Source: DATFES01 sp035457725
Lineage (GTDB): Bacteria > Pseudomonadota > Alphaproteobacteria > CACIAM-22H2
NCBI GenBank assembly: GCA_035457725.1
Contig: DATIBC010000105.1
Coordinates: 62,001 to 126,000 of the forward strand
Length of the DNA stretch: 64,000 bases
Direction: 5' to 3'
The notes beneath the pieces were generated by a model. That model did no database searches, was not told the origin of the DNA, and saw nothing but the letters and a program-made list of their open reading frames with translations. Below, piece after piece: positions 16,211-24,874 of this stretch (positions within the stretch are counted from its first letter, which is position 1; the number at the start of each line of letters is the position of its first letter). The position numbers and the translations under genes were made by a program.

Positions 16211-17377
16211 TCAGCCCATCTTGCACTTGCCGACGAACGCGTCCTGATGGTTGGAGAACACCCTGCCGACGGTGCGGTTAGTGATCTTTCCCCCGGCATC
16301 CTTGACGACTTCGCGTAGGTAATAGTCCTGGATCGGCATGTGGTTGGTGTTGAAACGGAAGTTGCCGCGCGGCGAGTCGATCCTCGCCGTCTCGATCGCC
16401 TTTTGAAACGCCTGCTTGTCGTCGATCTTGCCGTTGACCGCGCGGATCGCCGCATCGAGCACCAACGCGACGTCCCACGCCTGTTGGGCGTACATCGTCG
16501 GCAGCCGGCCATATTCCTTCTGGAACGCGGTGACGAATTTCCGGTTCGCCGCGTTGTCCAGATCGTGCGCCCAGTGCGAGGAATTGAACAGGCCGACCAT
16601 CGGCTCGCCGACCGCCCTGATCGTATCCTCGTCGGCCGAGAACCCGGGCGTGAACAGCGGAATCTCCTTGTTCACGCCGGCGGCGACGTACTGCTTGATG
16701 AAATTGATTCCCATGCCGCCGGGAAGAAAGAAGAACACCGCGTCCGGCTTGGCGGCGCGCATGGCGGCGATTTCGGCGGCGTAGTCGAGCTGGCCGAGCT
16801 TGGTGTACGTCTCCTCGGCGATCTTGCCCTTGTAGAAGCGCTTGAACCCGTTGAGGGTCTCGCGCCCGCCGGGATAGTTAGGCGCGATCAGGTAGACGTT
16901 CTTGAGGCCGCGCTGGTTCAGCACCTCGCCCATCGCGCCGGGAATGTCCTCGTTCTGCCAGGCGACGCCGAAAAAGCGCGGATGGCATTTCTCGCCGGCC
17001 AACGATTCAGGCCCGGTATTGGTGCTGAGGTAGAACGTGTCGGACTCGAGGATCGCCGGCATCACCGGCAACAACACGTTCGAGAACACCATGCCGGTGA
17101 TGACGTCGACGCGGTCGCGCTTGACGAAGCGCTCCACCGCTTGGCGGCCGACATCCGGGTTTTGCTGGTCGTCGACCACGCTGACCTCGGCGGAAAGCCC
17201 GCCGAGCTTGTCGCCGTTGCTCTTGACCGCGAGCAGGAAACCGTCGCGCATGTCGATTCCGAGCGCGCCGCCGGGACCCGAAAGCGTGCTCATGAATCCC
17301 ACCTTGATCTTGTCGGCGGCGAGCGCTTGGCCCGCCACCGCCGCCAAAATTGCCGCCGCTACGAAGAGAGCCTTCAT
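16211..17377 (-). CDS. branched-chain-type ABC transporter substrate-binding protein (LivK-like)
   Basis: The product is 388 residues with a Sec signal peptide (MKALFVAAAILAAVAGQALA). The mature part starts DKIKVGFMSTLSGPGGALGIDMRDGF, the type I periplasmic-binding fold of the Peripla_BP_6 family. It sits directly after the dioxygenase beta subunit gene (50 bases) and before the channel genes. Members of this family near ring-hydroxylating dioxygenases commonly bind aromatic acids such as benzoates or phenylpropanoids, so such a ligand is more likely than leucine here. That assignment is inference from context. Confidence 0.92.
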   Translation of the reverse strand: MKALFVAAAILAAVAGQALAADKIKVGFMSTLSGPGGALGIDMRDGFLLAVKSNGDKLGGLSAEVSVVDDQQNPDVGRQAVERFVKRDRVDVITGMVFSNVLLPVMPAILESDTFYLSTNTGPESLAGEKCHPRFFGVAWQNEDIPGAMGEVLNQRGLKNVYLIAPNYPGGRETLNGFKRFYKGKIAEETYTKLGQLDYAAEIAAMRAAKPDAVFFFLPGGMGINFIKQYVAAGVNKEIPLFTPGFSADEDTIRAVGEPMVGLFNSSHWAHDLDNAANRKFVTAFQKEYGRLPTMYAQQAWDVALVLDAAIRAVNGKIDDKQAFQKAIETARIDSPRGNFRFNTNHMPIQDYYLREVVKDAGGKITNRTVGRVFSNHQDAFVGKCKMG

Positions 17378-17427
17378 TTTCGCCTCCCGTTCATTTTGTC
17401 CCCATGTCTCGGCCGCGCCGCGTCGAC

Positions 17428-17997
17428 CTATACCCAGGCCTGCAGCACGTATTCGTACGGCCCTTGCGCGTTGACCATATCGACGCGCTGGAGCTTGATG
17501 CGATAACTCGCGCCGGCCCGCTTCAGATGGTGGATGTACGAGCCGGCGAAATGCCGCGAAACATCGTTGCGGAACTCCATCATATGGAATCGCGAACGCG
17601 CCACCACTTCGCCCGACCGGCGATCGTCCCTCTCGATGACGACGTTCGAGACGACGTGATTGGTGCCCCATGCCGTCTTCTGCGACCAGGCCCGCGGATG
17701 CTGCAGCCGGGCCATTCGCACGGACATTAAATTGCGGTCTTCGTAGAATATCGACGGGACGCCGTCGCCGGTCGTCTGCTCGGGCGACGCCGGCATCCAG
17801 TAGACTCCGTCGTCGGCGAACAGGTCGATGAAGCCCTGCCAGTCCTTACCGTCGAGCAAGTCGGCTTGCCGGTAAAGGAGCCGCTCGACGGCGCCGAGCG
17901 TGTCGTCGCCATTCCTCGACCGGGCGCTGGACGCGCGCGGCGCGGCCGCTGGCCGGACCGTTGCCTTGCGCTTGGCGGCTTTCGCATGCTTGGCCAT
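17428..17997 (-). CDS. aromatic-ring-hydroxylating dioxygenase beta subunit
   Basis: The product is 189 residues. After a basic, Ala-rich head of about 30 residues (MAKHAKAAKRKATVRP), the SnoaL/NTF2-like fold of dioxygenase small subunits begins: VERLLYRQADLLDGKDWQGF, then DDGVYWMPASPEQ, FYEDRNLMSVRMARL and SQKTAWGTNHVVSNVVI. The basic head is unusual for the family and could be partly untranslated. The beta subunit is structural in the alpha3beta3 enzyme. It starts four bases after the alpha gene. No ferredoxin or reductase gene is seen in the operon. Confidence 0.9.
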   Translation of the reverse strand: MAKHAKAAKRKATVRPAAAPRASSARSRNGDDTLGAVERLLYRQADLLDGKDWQGFIDLFADDGVYWMPASPEQTTGDGVPSIFYEDRNLMSVRMARLQHPRAWSQKTAWGTNHVVSNVVIERDDRRSGEVVARSRFHMMEFRNDVSRHFAGSYIHHLKRAGASYRIKLQRVDMVNAQGPYEYVLQAWV

Positions 17998-18001
17998 GGC
18001 T

Positions 18002-19315
18002 TCAATTCGCTCCGGTCATATATCCGACCCAGGCCTTGAACTGGTTGCGCATCGGCGCTTCGCTCGTACCGATGCACGACGTAGTGACGCCGTCCTTCTC
18101 GTGATCCTGGCCGGCGTTACGGTGAAAGCTCACCCAATCGCCGCCGTCGGACGCCAGCCCCTGGTGCGACTTCCAGAAATTCCACAAATCGTCGGCGTTG
18201 ACCATGGTCGAAGGCGAGTTGACCAGGTTGTAGTAGCCCAGCGCGCGGCGATAGATCGCCTCGGGCGCGCCCTTGAGCCGGAAATGCCATATTTCGGTCA
18301 GCGTCTTGTCGACCCCGAGCGGGCGCACGGCGCGGAGCTGTTGCAGCGGCGACTGCACCGACAAACCCGGATAAAGAAGAACGTGATGGATGTTGACGCC
18401 GAGAATCTCCTCCATGCGCTTTTTTCCGTATGCTTTCTCCATCACCGCCTCGTAGGCGAGCGTGTCGGGGTCGCGCGGCCGCAGGCCCATGTAGCCGGTC
18501 AGCAGGCAGTGGCCGTGCGGATAATTGATCGTCTGGAACTGGTCCCATTTGCTGATCGGTGTCGAGAACGCCGACAGGAAGTGATAACTAAGCGGCGCTT
18601 CGCCCTTTCGTTTCTTGATCCGCTCCTCGACCTCGTGCGCCGCCCGGCCGGTCGATTCGTGGGTCACCGCCGGATGCAGGGCGTCGAGCTGGTTTTCGAG
18701 AAAGATCTTCCAGTTCGATTGTTGGATCACGCGAAAGCAGTTCGGGACCACCTCGACCTCGCCTAACGGCGCGCGATCGCACATGTCGTCGAACGCAACC
18801 TTCGCCGGCCCCAGCCAGTCGAGAAGCGCAGGGCCGTCGGCGGCTAGGCTGGCGAAGATGAAGCCGCGGTAATTCGCCACGCGCGCCGCGCGCTTGATCT
18901 GACAATCGGGATGGTTGGGCGATAGCCGCGTGCCCTGATAGCCCTTGTCGAGCGGGATCGCCTTGCAGCTTCCGTCGGTGTCGAACTGCCATGAATGATA
19001 CGAACAGATGATCGCCTTGCCGACGTTGCCGCCGCGGTCGCCATAGAGCATCGTGCCGCGATGCGGGCAGCGGTTATGCAAGACATGGATGGTCCCGTCG
19101 CGATGGCGCGTCATCACCATCGGCTGGCGGCCGATCAACACGGTCCAGTAATCGCCGGCATTCTTGACCTGGCTTTCGTGGCCGACATAGGTCCACACCT
19201 TGTTGAAGATTCGCTCCATCTCGAGCTCGAACACGGCGGGATCGGCATAGACGCTACGATGCACCCGGTCGGGCTCAATCGCCTTGCGTAGATCGGATCG
19301 AATGTCGTGAAGCAT
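18002..19315 (-). CDS. Rieske-type aromatic-ring-hydroxylating dioxygenase alpha subunit
   Basis: The product is 437 residues. The Rieske [2Fe-2S] ligands are in CPHRGTM and CSYHSW, about 20 residues apart. The mononuclear iron site is in ENQLDALHPAVTHES, giving the bridging Asp and two His ligands. The enzyme should add O2 across an aromatic ring, or hydroxylate or demethylate, using electrons from a separate reductase. I take ATG 19315 (MLHDIRSDLRKAIEPDRVH) because upstream in-frame codons look non-coding. The gene lies between the MarR gene and the beta subunit gene. The ring substrate is unknown; the coupled ABC importer suggests a carboxylated aromatic. Confidence 0.93.
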   Translation of the reverse strand: MLHDIRSDLRKAIEPDRVHRSVYADPAVFELEMERIFNKVWTYVGHESQVKNAGDYWTVLIGRQPMVMTRHRDGTIHVLHNRCPHRGTMLYGDRGGNVGKAIICSYHSWQFDTDGSCKAIPLDKGYQGTRLSPNHPDCQIKRAARVANYRGFIFASLAADGPALLDWLGPAKVAFDDMCDRAPLGEVEVVPNCFRVIQQSNWKIFLENQLDALHPAVTHESTGRAAHEVEERIKKRKGEAPLSYHFLSAFSTPISKWDQFQTINYPHGHCLLTGYMGLRPRDPDTLAYEAVMEKAYGKKRMEEILGVNIHHVLLYPGLSVQSPLQQLRAVRPLGVDKTLTEIWHFRLKGAPEAIYRRALGYYNLVNSPSTMVNADDLWNFWKSHQGLASDGGDWVSFHRNAGQDHEKDGVTTSCIGTSEAPMRNQFKAWVGYMTGAN

Positions 19316-19358
19316 GATCACGCTCCTTGAAATCAAGCGCCGCGCCGCGTGGTCGCTT

Positions 19359-19919
19359 TCATGCGGCGCGCCTGTCGCTTGGCGCCGAGGCGGCGCCGGA
19401 AAGGCTTTGGTCAAGACTACGACGCATCGCCTCGAGCGCCCAGCGCAACAGCGCGATGACGGGCTCGGGAAGGCCGGCGAGGGCGATTTCGTTGAGACGA
19501 CTCACCACCGGCCAGATCCGCGCGAAAAGGCGCTCCCCCTCGCCGGTCAACGCCAGCCGCTTCACCCGCATGTCCAAAGCATCCGACAGCCGCACCACCC
19601 AACCGGCGCGGGCCATGCGGTCGACCGTGCGCGTCAGCGTCGTTCGGTCGATCGCCGCGAAATCGGCGAGTTGGCTCATCGAAAGGCGCTGCTTGCTGTG
19701 GAGCGATGCGAGCGCTCGCCACTCCGGCACGCGCAAGCCGAATGGCTTGAGCTCCGCCGCCAATTGACGGTCCCGGCGGCTGATGACCTGCGTGAACCAG
19801 AAGAAAATGTGCGTATCGAGATCGAAACTCGGCGCTTCGCTTGGCGTCGCTGGCGCGATCGCGGCCTGCGCCGGCTGGCGCAGGCGGCGGATCGGACGGG
19901 GTGGCGCGCGGCGCTTCAT
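19359..19919 (-). CDS. MarR-family transcriptional regulator
   Basis: The product is 186 residues from ATG at 19919. A basic, Pro-rich head of about 35 residues precedes the winged helix core: RVPEWRALASLHSKQRLSMSQLADFAAIDRTTLTRTVDRMARAGWV, then the wing RLSDALDMRVKRLALTGEGERLF. MarR proteins often release DNA when they bind phenolic or aromatic acids. It is the first gene of the dioxygenase/importer operon, 43 bases ahead of the alpha subunit gene, so it probably senses the substrate and controls the operon. Two palindromes upstream could be its operators. Confidence 0.88.
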   Translation of the reverse strand: MKRRAPPRPIRRLRQPAQAAIAPATPSEAPSFDLDTHIFFWFTQVISRRDRQLAAELKPFGLRVPEWRALASLHSKQRLSMSQLADFAAIDRTTLTRTVDRMARAGWVVRLSDALDMRVKRLALTGEGERLFARIWPVVSRLNEIALAGLPEPVIALLRWALEAMRRSLDQSLSGAASAPSDRRAA

Positions 19920-19972
19920 GCGAATCCTCGTGGCGCACGGCATCAACGCCAAGCCACCAACCTTAGGCGCGA

Positions 19973-19988
19973 TTGCGTGCATTTGCAA
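19973..19988. promoter_or_regulatory. candidate MarR operator palindrome
   Basis: TTGC (19973-19976) and GCAA (19985-19988) flank eight bases containing a nested TGCA repeat, giving an imperfect 16-bp palindrome 54 bases upstream of the MarR start. Size and place match MarR operators. Confidence is low because the symmetry is only partial. Confidence 0.3.
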
Positions 19989-20060
19989 CCAAATCACGTG
20001 ATGGCTGGCGATCGCCGGTGGATAACCGGATTTCTTTTGGAGCGCAAGTTAGGGATACGG

Positions 20061-20086
20061 AAGTCACAATCGACTTCTTGTGACTT
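20061..20086. promoter_or_regulatory. perfect 9-bp inverted repeat between MarR and cytochrome c genes
   Basis: AAGTCACAA (20061-20069) and TTGTGACTT (20078-20086) are perfect inverted copies with an 8-base centre. They lie in the 322-base gap between the divergent MarR gene (start 19919) and the cytochrome c gene (start 20242). There is no T-run, so an operator is more likely than a terminator. A second small palindrome, CCGGT-N5-ACCGG, is at 20015-20029. Nothing else is seen in this gap. Confidence 0.45.
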
Positions 20087-20241
20087 TGGCGAACCAGCCG
20101 CAACGCTTCGGCCAATATTGCGAATGCACTCATTTGACAAGGGAACGACCGCCCACCGCTCAGCGGCTTGACCTGAATCAACGCGGCCACGCAAGGGCGA
20201 CGAAATACTTCATCCTTGCCCGATTGACGACGGAGACAAAG

Positions 20242-20565
20242 ATGCACCGCGCTACCCGACTCGCCAGCGCCGCCTTGGTCTTGGCGGCATATGATGCGGC
20301 GGCGATGCCGCCGGGAGACGTCGTGGCTGGCCGCCGCATTGCCGAGGCCAACTGCGTCTCCTGTCATGCGGTCAGCGACTGGCCGGGCAGACGCGGAGCC
20401 GACGTGGCTCCGCCGTTTGCGACGATCGCCAACGACCCGGCGCGAACCGAGATGTGGCTCCGGGTTTTCCTTCAAACCCCGCACCGGCGGATGCCCGATC
20501 TGATCCTGACCAACCGGGAAATCGACGACGTAATAAGCTACATCGGCAGCTTGCGCCGCAATTGA
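20242..20565 (+). CDS. small periplasmic c-type cytochrome
   Basis: The product is 107 residues from ATG at 20242, with CGGAGA upstream. A signal peptide (MHRATRLASAALVLAAYDAAA) is followed by PGDVVAGRRIAEANCVSCHAVSD, where CVSCH is the haem c attachment site. The RRMPD segment near residue 85 supplies a plausible axial Met. It ends with a typical cytochrome c helix (NREIDDVISYIGSLRRN). It is a one-haem electron carrier of the class I type. It is alone on its strand, and its partner enzyme is unknown. Confidence 0.88.
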   Translation: MHRATRLASAALVLAAYDAAAMPPGDVVAGRRIAEANCVSCHAVSDWPGRRGADVAPPFATIANDPARTEMWLRVFLQTPHRRMPDLILTNREIDDVISYIGSLRRN

Positions 20566-20569
20566 ACGC

Positions 20570-20779
20570 CTACTCGCGAACCCAGTCGTCGCCGACCTTG
20601 CGGTACTGCCGCTTCACCGCCGCCCAGGCGATCCGGTGACAGACCGCCTCGTCGCGGTGTTGCTTTTCGACGTATTGTCGCCAAGCGCCGTTAAACGCCT
20701 CGCGGTAGATCGTTTGGGCGGGACCCGGCAAATGGCGGCGTACCGAGGGCGGAAGATCCGCGTTGCTGCGGTAAGGCAT
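20570..20779 (-). CDS. ChaB family protein
   Basis: The product is 69 residues from ATG at 20779, the normal ChaB size. The start MPYRSNADLPPSVRRHLP, then AQTIYREAFNGAWRQY, and the C-terminal AWAAVKRQYRKVGDDWV match ChaB/ChaB-like small proteins. ChaB was named as a regulator of the ChaA cation exchanger in E. coli, but the biochemical role of the family is unclear. An earlier in-frame start at 20818 would add an unconserved head. It converges with the cytochrome c gene with four bases between. Confidence 0.85.
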   Translation of the reverse strand: MPYRSNADLPPSVRRHLPGPAQTIYREAFNGAWRQYVEKQHRDEAVCHRIAWAAVKRQYRKVGDDWVRE

Positions 20780-20996
20780 GGGATGCCTCAGCCACGATCG
20801 ATGAGGATCCTGCACCAACGATGCGCCGCATGTGGCATCTTTGGAAGGCGCTTTCTGTGATGTCCGTCACTCAAGACCGCCGGCGGTCGCATGGGTTGCA
20901 TGCGCGTCGACGGGCTGCAAACCGAGGATACCGGCAATTAGATCGAATTTGTATGATGGGCGCCGCATTTCGCGGCGCGAGCGAGCGGGGAAGTCA

Positions 20997-21248
20997 ATGA
21001 AGACGAATCTACGCGTTGGCGGTATCGCCGCCCTACTACTCCTCGGGGCCGCATGCGCGATGCCGGAAAATCGCGGCATGACCTCGATGCGACCCGATGC
21101 GGTGCCCATGGAGCGGGCGCACGCCATCTGTTGGGAGCGCGGCCAGGGCATCGCCGCCGGCGGTCCCGGCGGGGACGCCGCGCGCGAACGGGCGTACTTC
21201 GCCTGCATGCGCGAATTGGGCTGGGAAGACCGGCGCACGATGTTCTAG
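20997..21248 (+). CDS. small lipoprotein of unknown function
   Basis: The product is 83 residues. A signal peptide (MKTNLRVGGIAALLLLGA) ends in the lipobox LLGAAC with Cys at residue 20, so it should be lipid-anchored. The mature part has only about 60 residues, including Cys pairs in HAICWERGQG and AYFACMRELGW that could form a disulphide. I do not recognise a named family. Upstream bases 20941-20990 are relatively AT-rich and probably hold the promoter. Confidence 0.7.
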   Translation: MKTNLRVGGIAALLLLGAACAMPENRGMTSMRPDAVPMERAHAICWERGQGIAAGGPGGDAARERAYFACMRELGWEDRRTMF

Positions 21249-21264
21249 ACGCCGGGCGGCATCA

Positions 21265-22005
21265 TCATTCCGACGCGGCGATTTCGTCGAGCCGCTTGGG
21301 CGCGGCGATGACGATCGCCCCGCGCTCGTGTCGCAGGATTCCGGCGCGCGACCAGCGCTGCAGCAGCTTGTTCACCGCCTCACGCGACGCCCCGAGCATC
21401 TGAGCGAGTTCGCTTTGCGACAGTTTCAGCGCGATCCGCATCCCACCGCGGACGGCGCGCCCGTGCCCGGCGGCGAGCGATTGCAGCTTGCGCGCCAACC
21501 GCGCGTCGAGGCGCAACAGCGTATGCTCGCTGAAGCGATCGGTCGACCGGCGGAGCCGCTCGCAGAGCAACTCGATAACGTGGCGCGCCAGGCGCGGCTC
21601 GGCCTCGATCAGTTCGAAGAAATGCGGGCGATCGATCACCAGGATCACGCTGTCTTCGGCCGCCTGCGCGCCTGCGGTTCGCGGCAGGCCGTCGAGCAGC
21701 GCGATCTCGCCGAACATGTCGCCCGGCTCCATCAGCCCCAAGGTGATTTCGCGTCCCGCGGCGCTGGCGACCGAGATACGGACCAGCCCGACGATGACGC
21801 CATAGAGCGCGTCGCCCTCGTCGCCTTGTTGGAACAAGATCGCCCCCTTGGCGAGGCGTCTGATGCGGCTCAAACCAGCGAGACGTGCGATCAGCTCCGG
21901 CTCCAGTCCGCGGAAAATGAAACTGCCGCGAATCAGCCGTTCGCGATCGTCGCTTGGCGGCTCGCCACTTCTCGCCGCGGGTTCGCGCCTGCCCGATTGG
22001 GTCAT
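21265..22005 (-). CDS. Crp/Fnr-family transcriptional regulator (cyclic-nucleotide-binding type)
   Basis: The product is 246 residues. The N-terminal cyclic-nucleotide-binding domain has GDEGDALYGVIVGLVRI and the phosphate-binding cassette FGEIALLDGLPRTA, with the Glu and Arg that bind cAMP in Crp conserved and Thr in place of Ser. There is no FNR-type cysteine cluster. The C-terminal helix-turn-helix reads LSQSELAQMLGASREAVNKLLQRW, keeping the Arg-Glu of the Crp recognition helix with Lys instead of the second Arg. It is divergent from a FecR/adenylate cyclase pair, which suggests it reads the cAMP that cyclase makes. A near-perfect Crp site lies in its own promoter region. Confidence 0.9.
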   Translation of the reverse strand: MTQSGRREPAARSGEPPSDDRERLIRGSFIFRGLEPELIARLAGLSRIRRLAKGAILFQQGDEGDALYGVIVGLVRISVASAAGREITLGLMEPGDMFGEIALLDGLPRTAGAQAAEDSVILVIDRPHFFELIEAEPRLARHVIELLCERLRRSTDRFSEHTLLRLDARLARKLQSLAAGHGRAVRGGMRIALKLSQSELAQMLGASREAVNKLLQRWSRAGILRHERGAIVIAAPKRLDEIAASE

Positions 22006-22059
22006 GTCGTGGGCCTTTCATGCATGGCCGATCAGAGCAATGCCCGACATTCGCCGCTC

Positions 22060-22075
22060 TGTGAAGTGCTTCATA
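22060..22075. promoter_or_regulatory. CRP-type site (one mismatch) in the crp-like/fecR divergent promoter
   Basis: TGTGA-AGTGCT-TCATA matches the TGTGA-N6-TCACA consensus at nine of ten defined positions. It lies 55 bases before the Crp-type gene start and about 150 bases before the FecR-domain gene, so it could give autoregulation and link the regulator to the cyclase operon. Confidence 0.5.
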
Positions 22076-22227
22076 GCGGCGCTCGCGGCGGCACGTTATC
22101 AGCCTGCTTGCGACGGTCACGCCTTGTCGTCGTTGCGCGCCGCTGCAGCATGCTGTTAAGTCGGTGAAATCGGTCGAAAAGCACCGCCTATTCAGGCGCA
22201 ACCTGTGCAAAACCTGGAGGGACGCTC

Positions 22228-22884
22228 GTGATAGGCGTGAGGAACGCACATAGTCCCGGCGCGCGGGTAAGGATACGGCTGGCGCGCGCGGGGCTTGCCG
22301 CCGTCGCTTGCTGGCTGGTGGGCGTGGATACTGCCAACGCCGCTGAGCCTTGCCGCACCGCTCGGCTTGCCGGCGGCGTGCAGATCGTTCGCGGCGGCAC
22401 GACGACGCCGCTCGCGGCGGGCGCGGTTCTACGCGCGTCCGATCGCATCGTCACCTCAGCCGGCGCGCGGGTCGAGGTCGCGTGTCCCGACGGCTCCAGC
22501 CTGATCATCGGCGAGGCGACTGAAGTCGAATTGATCCGGTTTCAGCCCGACGACGCGCCGGCCAATGCCCTGGTGCGGCTGGCGCGCGGAATCCTGCGCG
22601 CCGTCCTGCCGCAGGGCCATCGTTGGCAAGGCTTCGATGTCGTGACGCGGACGGCCGTGGCGTCGGTGCGCTCGACGGCCTGGATCGTCGAGGCGACTCC
22701 CGAGAATACGGCGGTATTCGTCATCGAGGGCGGCGTCTTGATTTCGGCGCGCGCCGATCAAACGCAGGTCCATCTCTCGGCAGGAGAGGGAACGGACGTC
22801 GCGCTCGGGCAGGGACCCAAAGCCGCGGCGCGATGGGGTACAGCGCGGGCGAACGGCGTGCTTTCGCGCACCCAATCGCCATAA
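22228..22884 (+). CDS. FecR-domain periplasmic protein
   Basis: The product is 218 residues from GTG at 22228, with GGAGGGA seven bases ahead. A signal peptide (to about residue 38, DTANAAEP) directs it out of the cytoplasm. The FecR-type beta domain covers about residues 45-200: GVQIVRGGTTTPLAAGAVLRASDRI, then GSSLIIGEATEVELI, FDVVTRTAVASVRST and VFVIEGGVLIS. Such domains occur next to CHASE2 sensors and may bind or present ligands in the periplasm. The cyclase gene starts 17 bases downstream, so the pair is an operon. Confidence 0.85.
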   Translation: MIGVRNAHSPGARVRIRLARAGLAAVACWLVGVDTANAAEPCRTARLAGGVQIVRGGTTTPLAAGAVLRASDRIVTSAGARVEVACPDGSSLIIGEATEVELIRFQPDDAPANALVRLARGILRAVLPQGHRWQGFDVVTRTAVASVRSTAWIVEATPENTAVFVIEGGVLISARADQTQVHLSAGEGTDVALGQGPKAAARWGTARANGVLSRTQSP

Positions 22885-22900
22885 TGCGGATCGGCCCGCG

Positions 22901-24874
22901 TTGGAATCTCGCAACCGCGCGCTAGGCCGACGATGGATCCGCGCGGCGCTGTGTGTCGCGGTCACCAGCCTCGTCGCCGGCGCCTATGCGACCCTGCGCG
23001 ACGCGCCGACTTTGGCCACCATTGAGGGGCAAACGCTCGCCTGGCGCTTCCACCTGCGGGGGCCGCTTGCTCCGCCGCGTGGCGTCGCCATCGTCGCGAT
23101 CGACGATCGGACCATTGCCGCGTTCAAGCGCTGGCCGTTGCCGCGGCGCGCCATCGCCGAGACGATCGAACGGCTGCGTATCGCCGGCGCCCGCACGGTC
23201 GGCCTCGATCTCATGTTCCAGGAGCGCGAAACACCGCCCTCGGGAGAGGGCTTGGGCCCCGGCGATCTTCGCCTGCGCGACGCGCTCGCCGCCGGGCCGC
23301 CGGTGGTGCTGGCGCTCGCCGCGACCTTCGACGCCACCCGCCCGGACGGCGAAACGCGTCAACGTCTGGAGGCTGCGCAGTTTCGTGTCGTTCGGCGTGC
23401 GCGGGATGTGACGGCCGACTTTCTTGCCGGCGACGGCGCGCTGATGCCGATCGGTCCGCTCGCCGATGTTGCGACGCTGGCTCACGTCAACGTACCGGTA
23501 GACGCCGACGGCACGTTGCGCCACCTCTATCTGGCGATCGACATCGCCGGGGCGGCGATTCCCGCCTTTTCCCTCGAGGTGGCTCGCCTGGGTGAAAGTC
23601 TCGCGCGCGGCGAAACCGTCTTGTTGCCGGGAACCGGCGTGCAGCTCGGCGCGCGTCGGATCGAAACCGACGCCCGCATGCGCATGGCGCTCAATTATTA
23701 CGGTCCGGCGGGGTTGATCGCCACGCATTCGCTGATCGATGTCGTCGAAGATCGAGTTCCTGCGAACGCGGTTGCTGGCCGCGCCGTTGTGATCGGCGCC
23801 ACCGCGGTTGGGGTCGGCGACACTTTCGCCACACCGTTCAGCGAGGCGCTCCCCGGCGTCGAGGCGCTGGCCACCGGCATCGCCAATATCGCGAGCGGAT
23901 CGCCTTTGCTGCGCGACTGGCGTATCGGCGTCGTTGACCTTGGGGCGATTGTGGCACTGGGGGCGGTGGCGTTCGCGGCAGCGTCGCTTCCTGCGAGCGC
24001 GATCGCGACGATCGCCGTGCTGGCGTTGCTGCTGGGCTGGGGTGGACTTGCGCTATGGGGATTCATGCAGGCCGGTTGGTGGCTCAGCATCGTGTTTCCC
24101 GGAGCATCGATCGCGCTCAACGGATTTGCCGGCGTGGTCGCGCGCGTCACCGCCGAGCGACGCCTGCGCCAGCGCGTCGAAAGCGAGCGGACGAATCTTG
24201 CGCGCTATTTCTCGCCCATCGTCGCCGACGCGATGGCAGCGAGCGAACGACCGAGCTTCGAGGGCAGCGAGCAGATGGCGGCGATCATGTTTGTCGACAT
24301 CGCCGGCTTCACTCGTCGAAGCCAGGCGCTTGGGCCGGCGGCGACCGTGGAATTCTTGCGCCAGTTCCATGCCCGGATCGAAGCGGCAGCCCTCGCGCAC
24401 GGCGGCGTGCTCGAGCAGTTCACCGGCGACGGGGCGATGATCATCTTCGGCATCCCGGCGGCGCGGGCCGACGACCCGGCGGCGGCGCTAGCGTGCGCCT
24501 TGCGACTCGAGCGCGAGATCGCCGAGTGGAGCGGCCAGCTTGCGGCGAGCGGCCTGCCGGCGCTCGACATAGGCGTTGGGGTCCACTATGGCCAGGTTGT
24601 AATCGCGCGCCTGGGCGGCGCCACGCAGAAACAGCTCACGGCGGCGGGGGACACGGTCAATCTGGCGAGTCGCCTCGAAGCTCTGACCCGCACCCATGAC
24701 GCAACCATCGCCATATCCGACGCAACCGCCGCCGCAGTCCGCGCGGCGGGAAAGGCCGAACTGCTCGATGGCTTCAAGGCGCTTCCGCCGCTCGCCGTGC
24801 GGGGCCGCGAAGGCGACATGATCGTCTGGGTGCGCGGGCGCGGCGATCGCCCGCGAGAACGCCCGGGACATTGA
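22901..24874 (+). CDS. CHASE2-domain adenylate cyclase (class III)
   Basis: The product is 657 residues from TTG at 22901; the exact start is uncertain because no ATG fits. One N-terminal membrane helix precedes a periplasmic CHASE2 domain (about residues 35-330, with VAIVAIDDRTI, RTVGLDLMFQE and VVIGATAVGVGDTFATPF). Three membrane helices follow and then a cytosolic catalytic domain from about 460. Metal-binding aspartates are in MFVDIAGFT and FTGDGAMIIFG, and the transition-state Asn/Arg are in DTVNLASRLE. The purine-selecting Asp position is Thr, as in cyanobacterial CHASE2-type cyclases that make cAMP. It should turn a periplasmic signal into cAMP. Confidence 0.9.
   Translation: MESRNRALGRRWIRAALCVAVTSLVAGAYATLRDAPTLATIEGQTLAWRFHLRGPLAPPRGVAIVAIDDRTIAAFKRWPLPRRAIAETIERLRIAGARTVGLDLMFQERETPPSGEGLGPGDLRLRDALAAGPPVVLALAATFDATRPDGETRQRLEAAQFRVVRRARDVTADFLAGDGALMPIGPLADVATLAHVNVPVDADGTLRHLYLAIDIAGAAIPAFSLEVARLGESLARGETVLLPGTGVQLGARRIETDARMRMALNYYGPAGLIATHSLIDVVEDRVPANAVAGRAVVIGATAVGVGDTFATPFSEALPGVEALATGIANIASGSPLLRDWRIGVVDLGAIVALGAVAFAAASLPASAIATIAVLALLLGWGGLALWGFMQAGWWLSIVFPGASIALNGFAGVVARVTAERRLRQRVESERTNLARYFSPIVADAMAASERPSFEGSEQMAAIMFVDIAGFTRRSQALGPAATVEFLRQFHARIEAAALAHGGVLEQFTGDGAMIIFGIPAARADDPAAALACALRLEREIAEWSGQLAASGLPALDIGVGVHYGQVVIARLGGATQKQLTAAGDTVNLASRLEALTRTHDATIAISDATAAAVRAAGKAELLDGFKALPPLAVRGREGDMIVWVRGRGDRPRERPGH

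Noticed and set aside
20015..20029. GGTGGATAA as a further DnaA box
   Set aside because: It differs from the consensus at the first base and is isolated. The CCGGT/ACCGG symmetry explains the sequence equally well.
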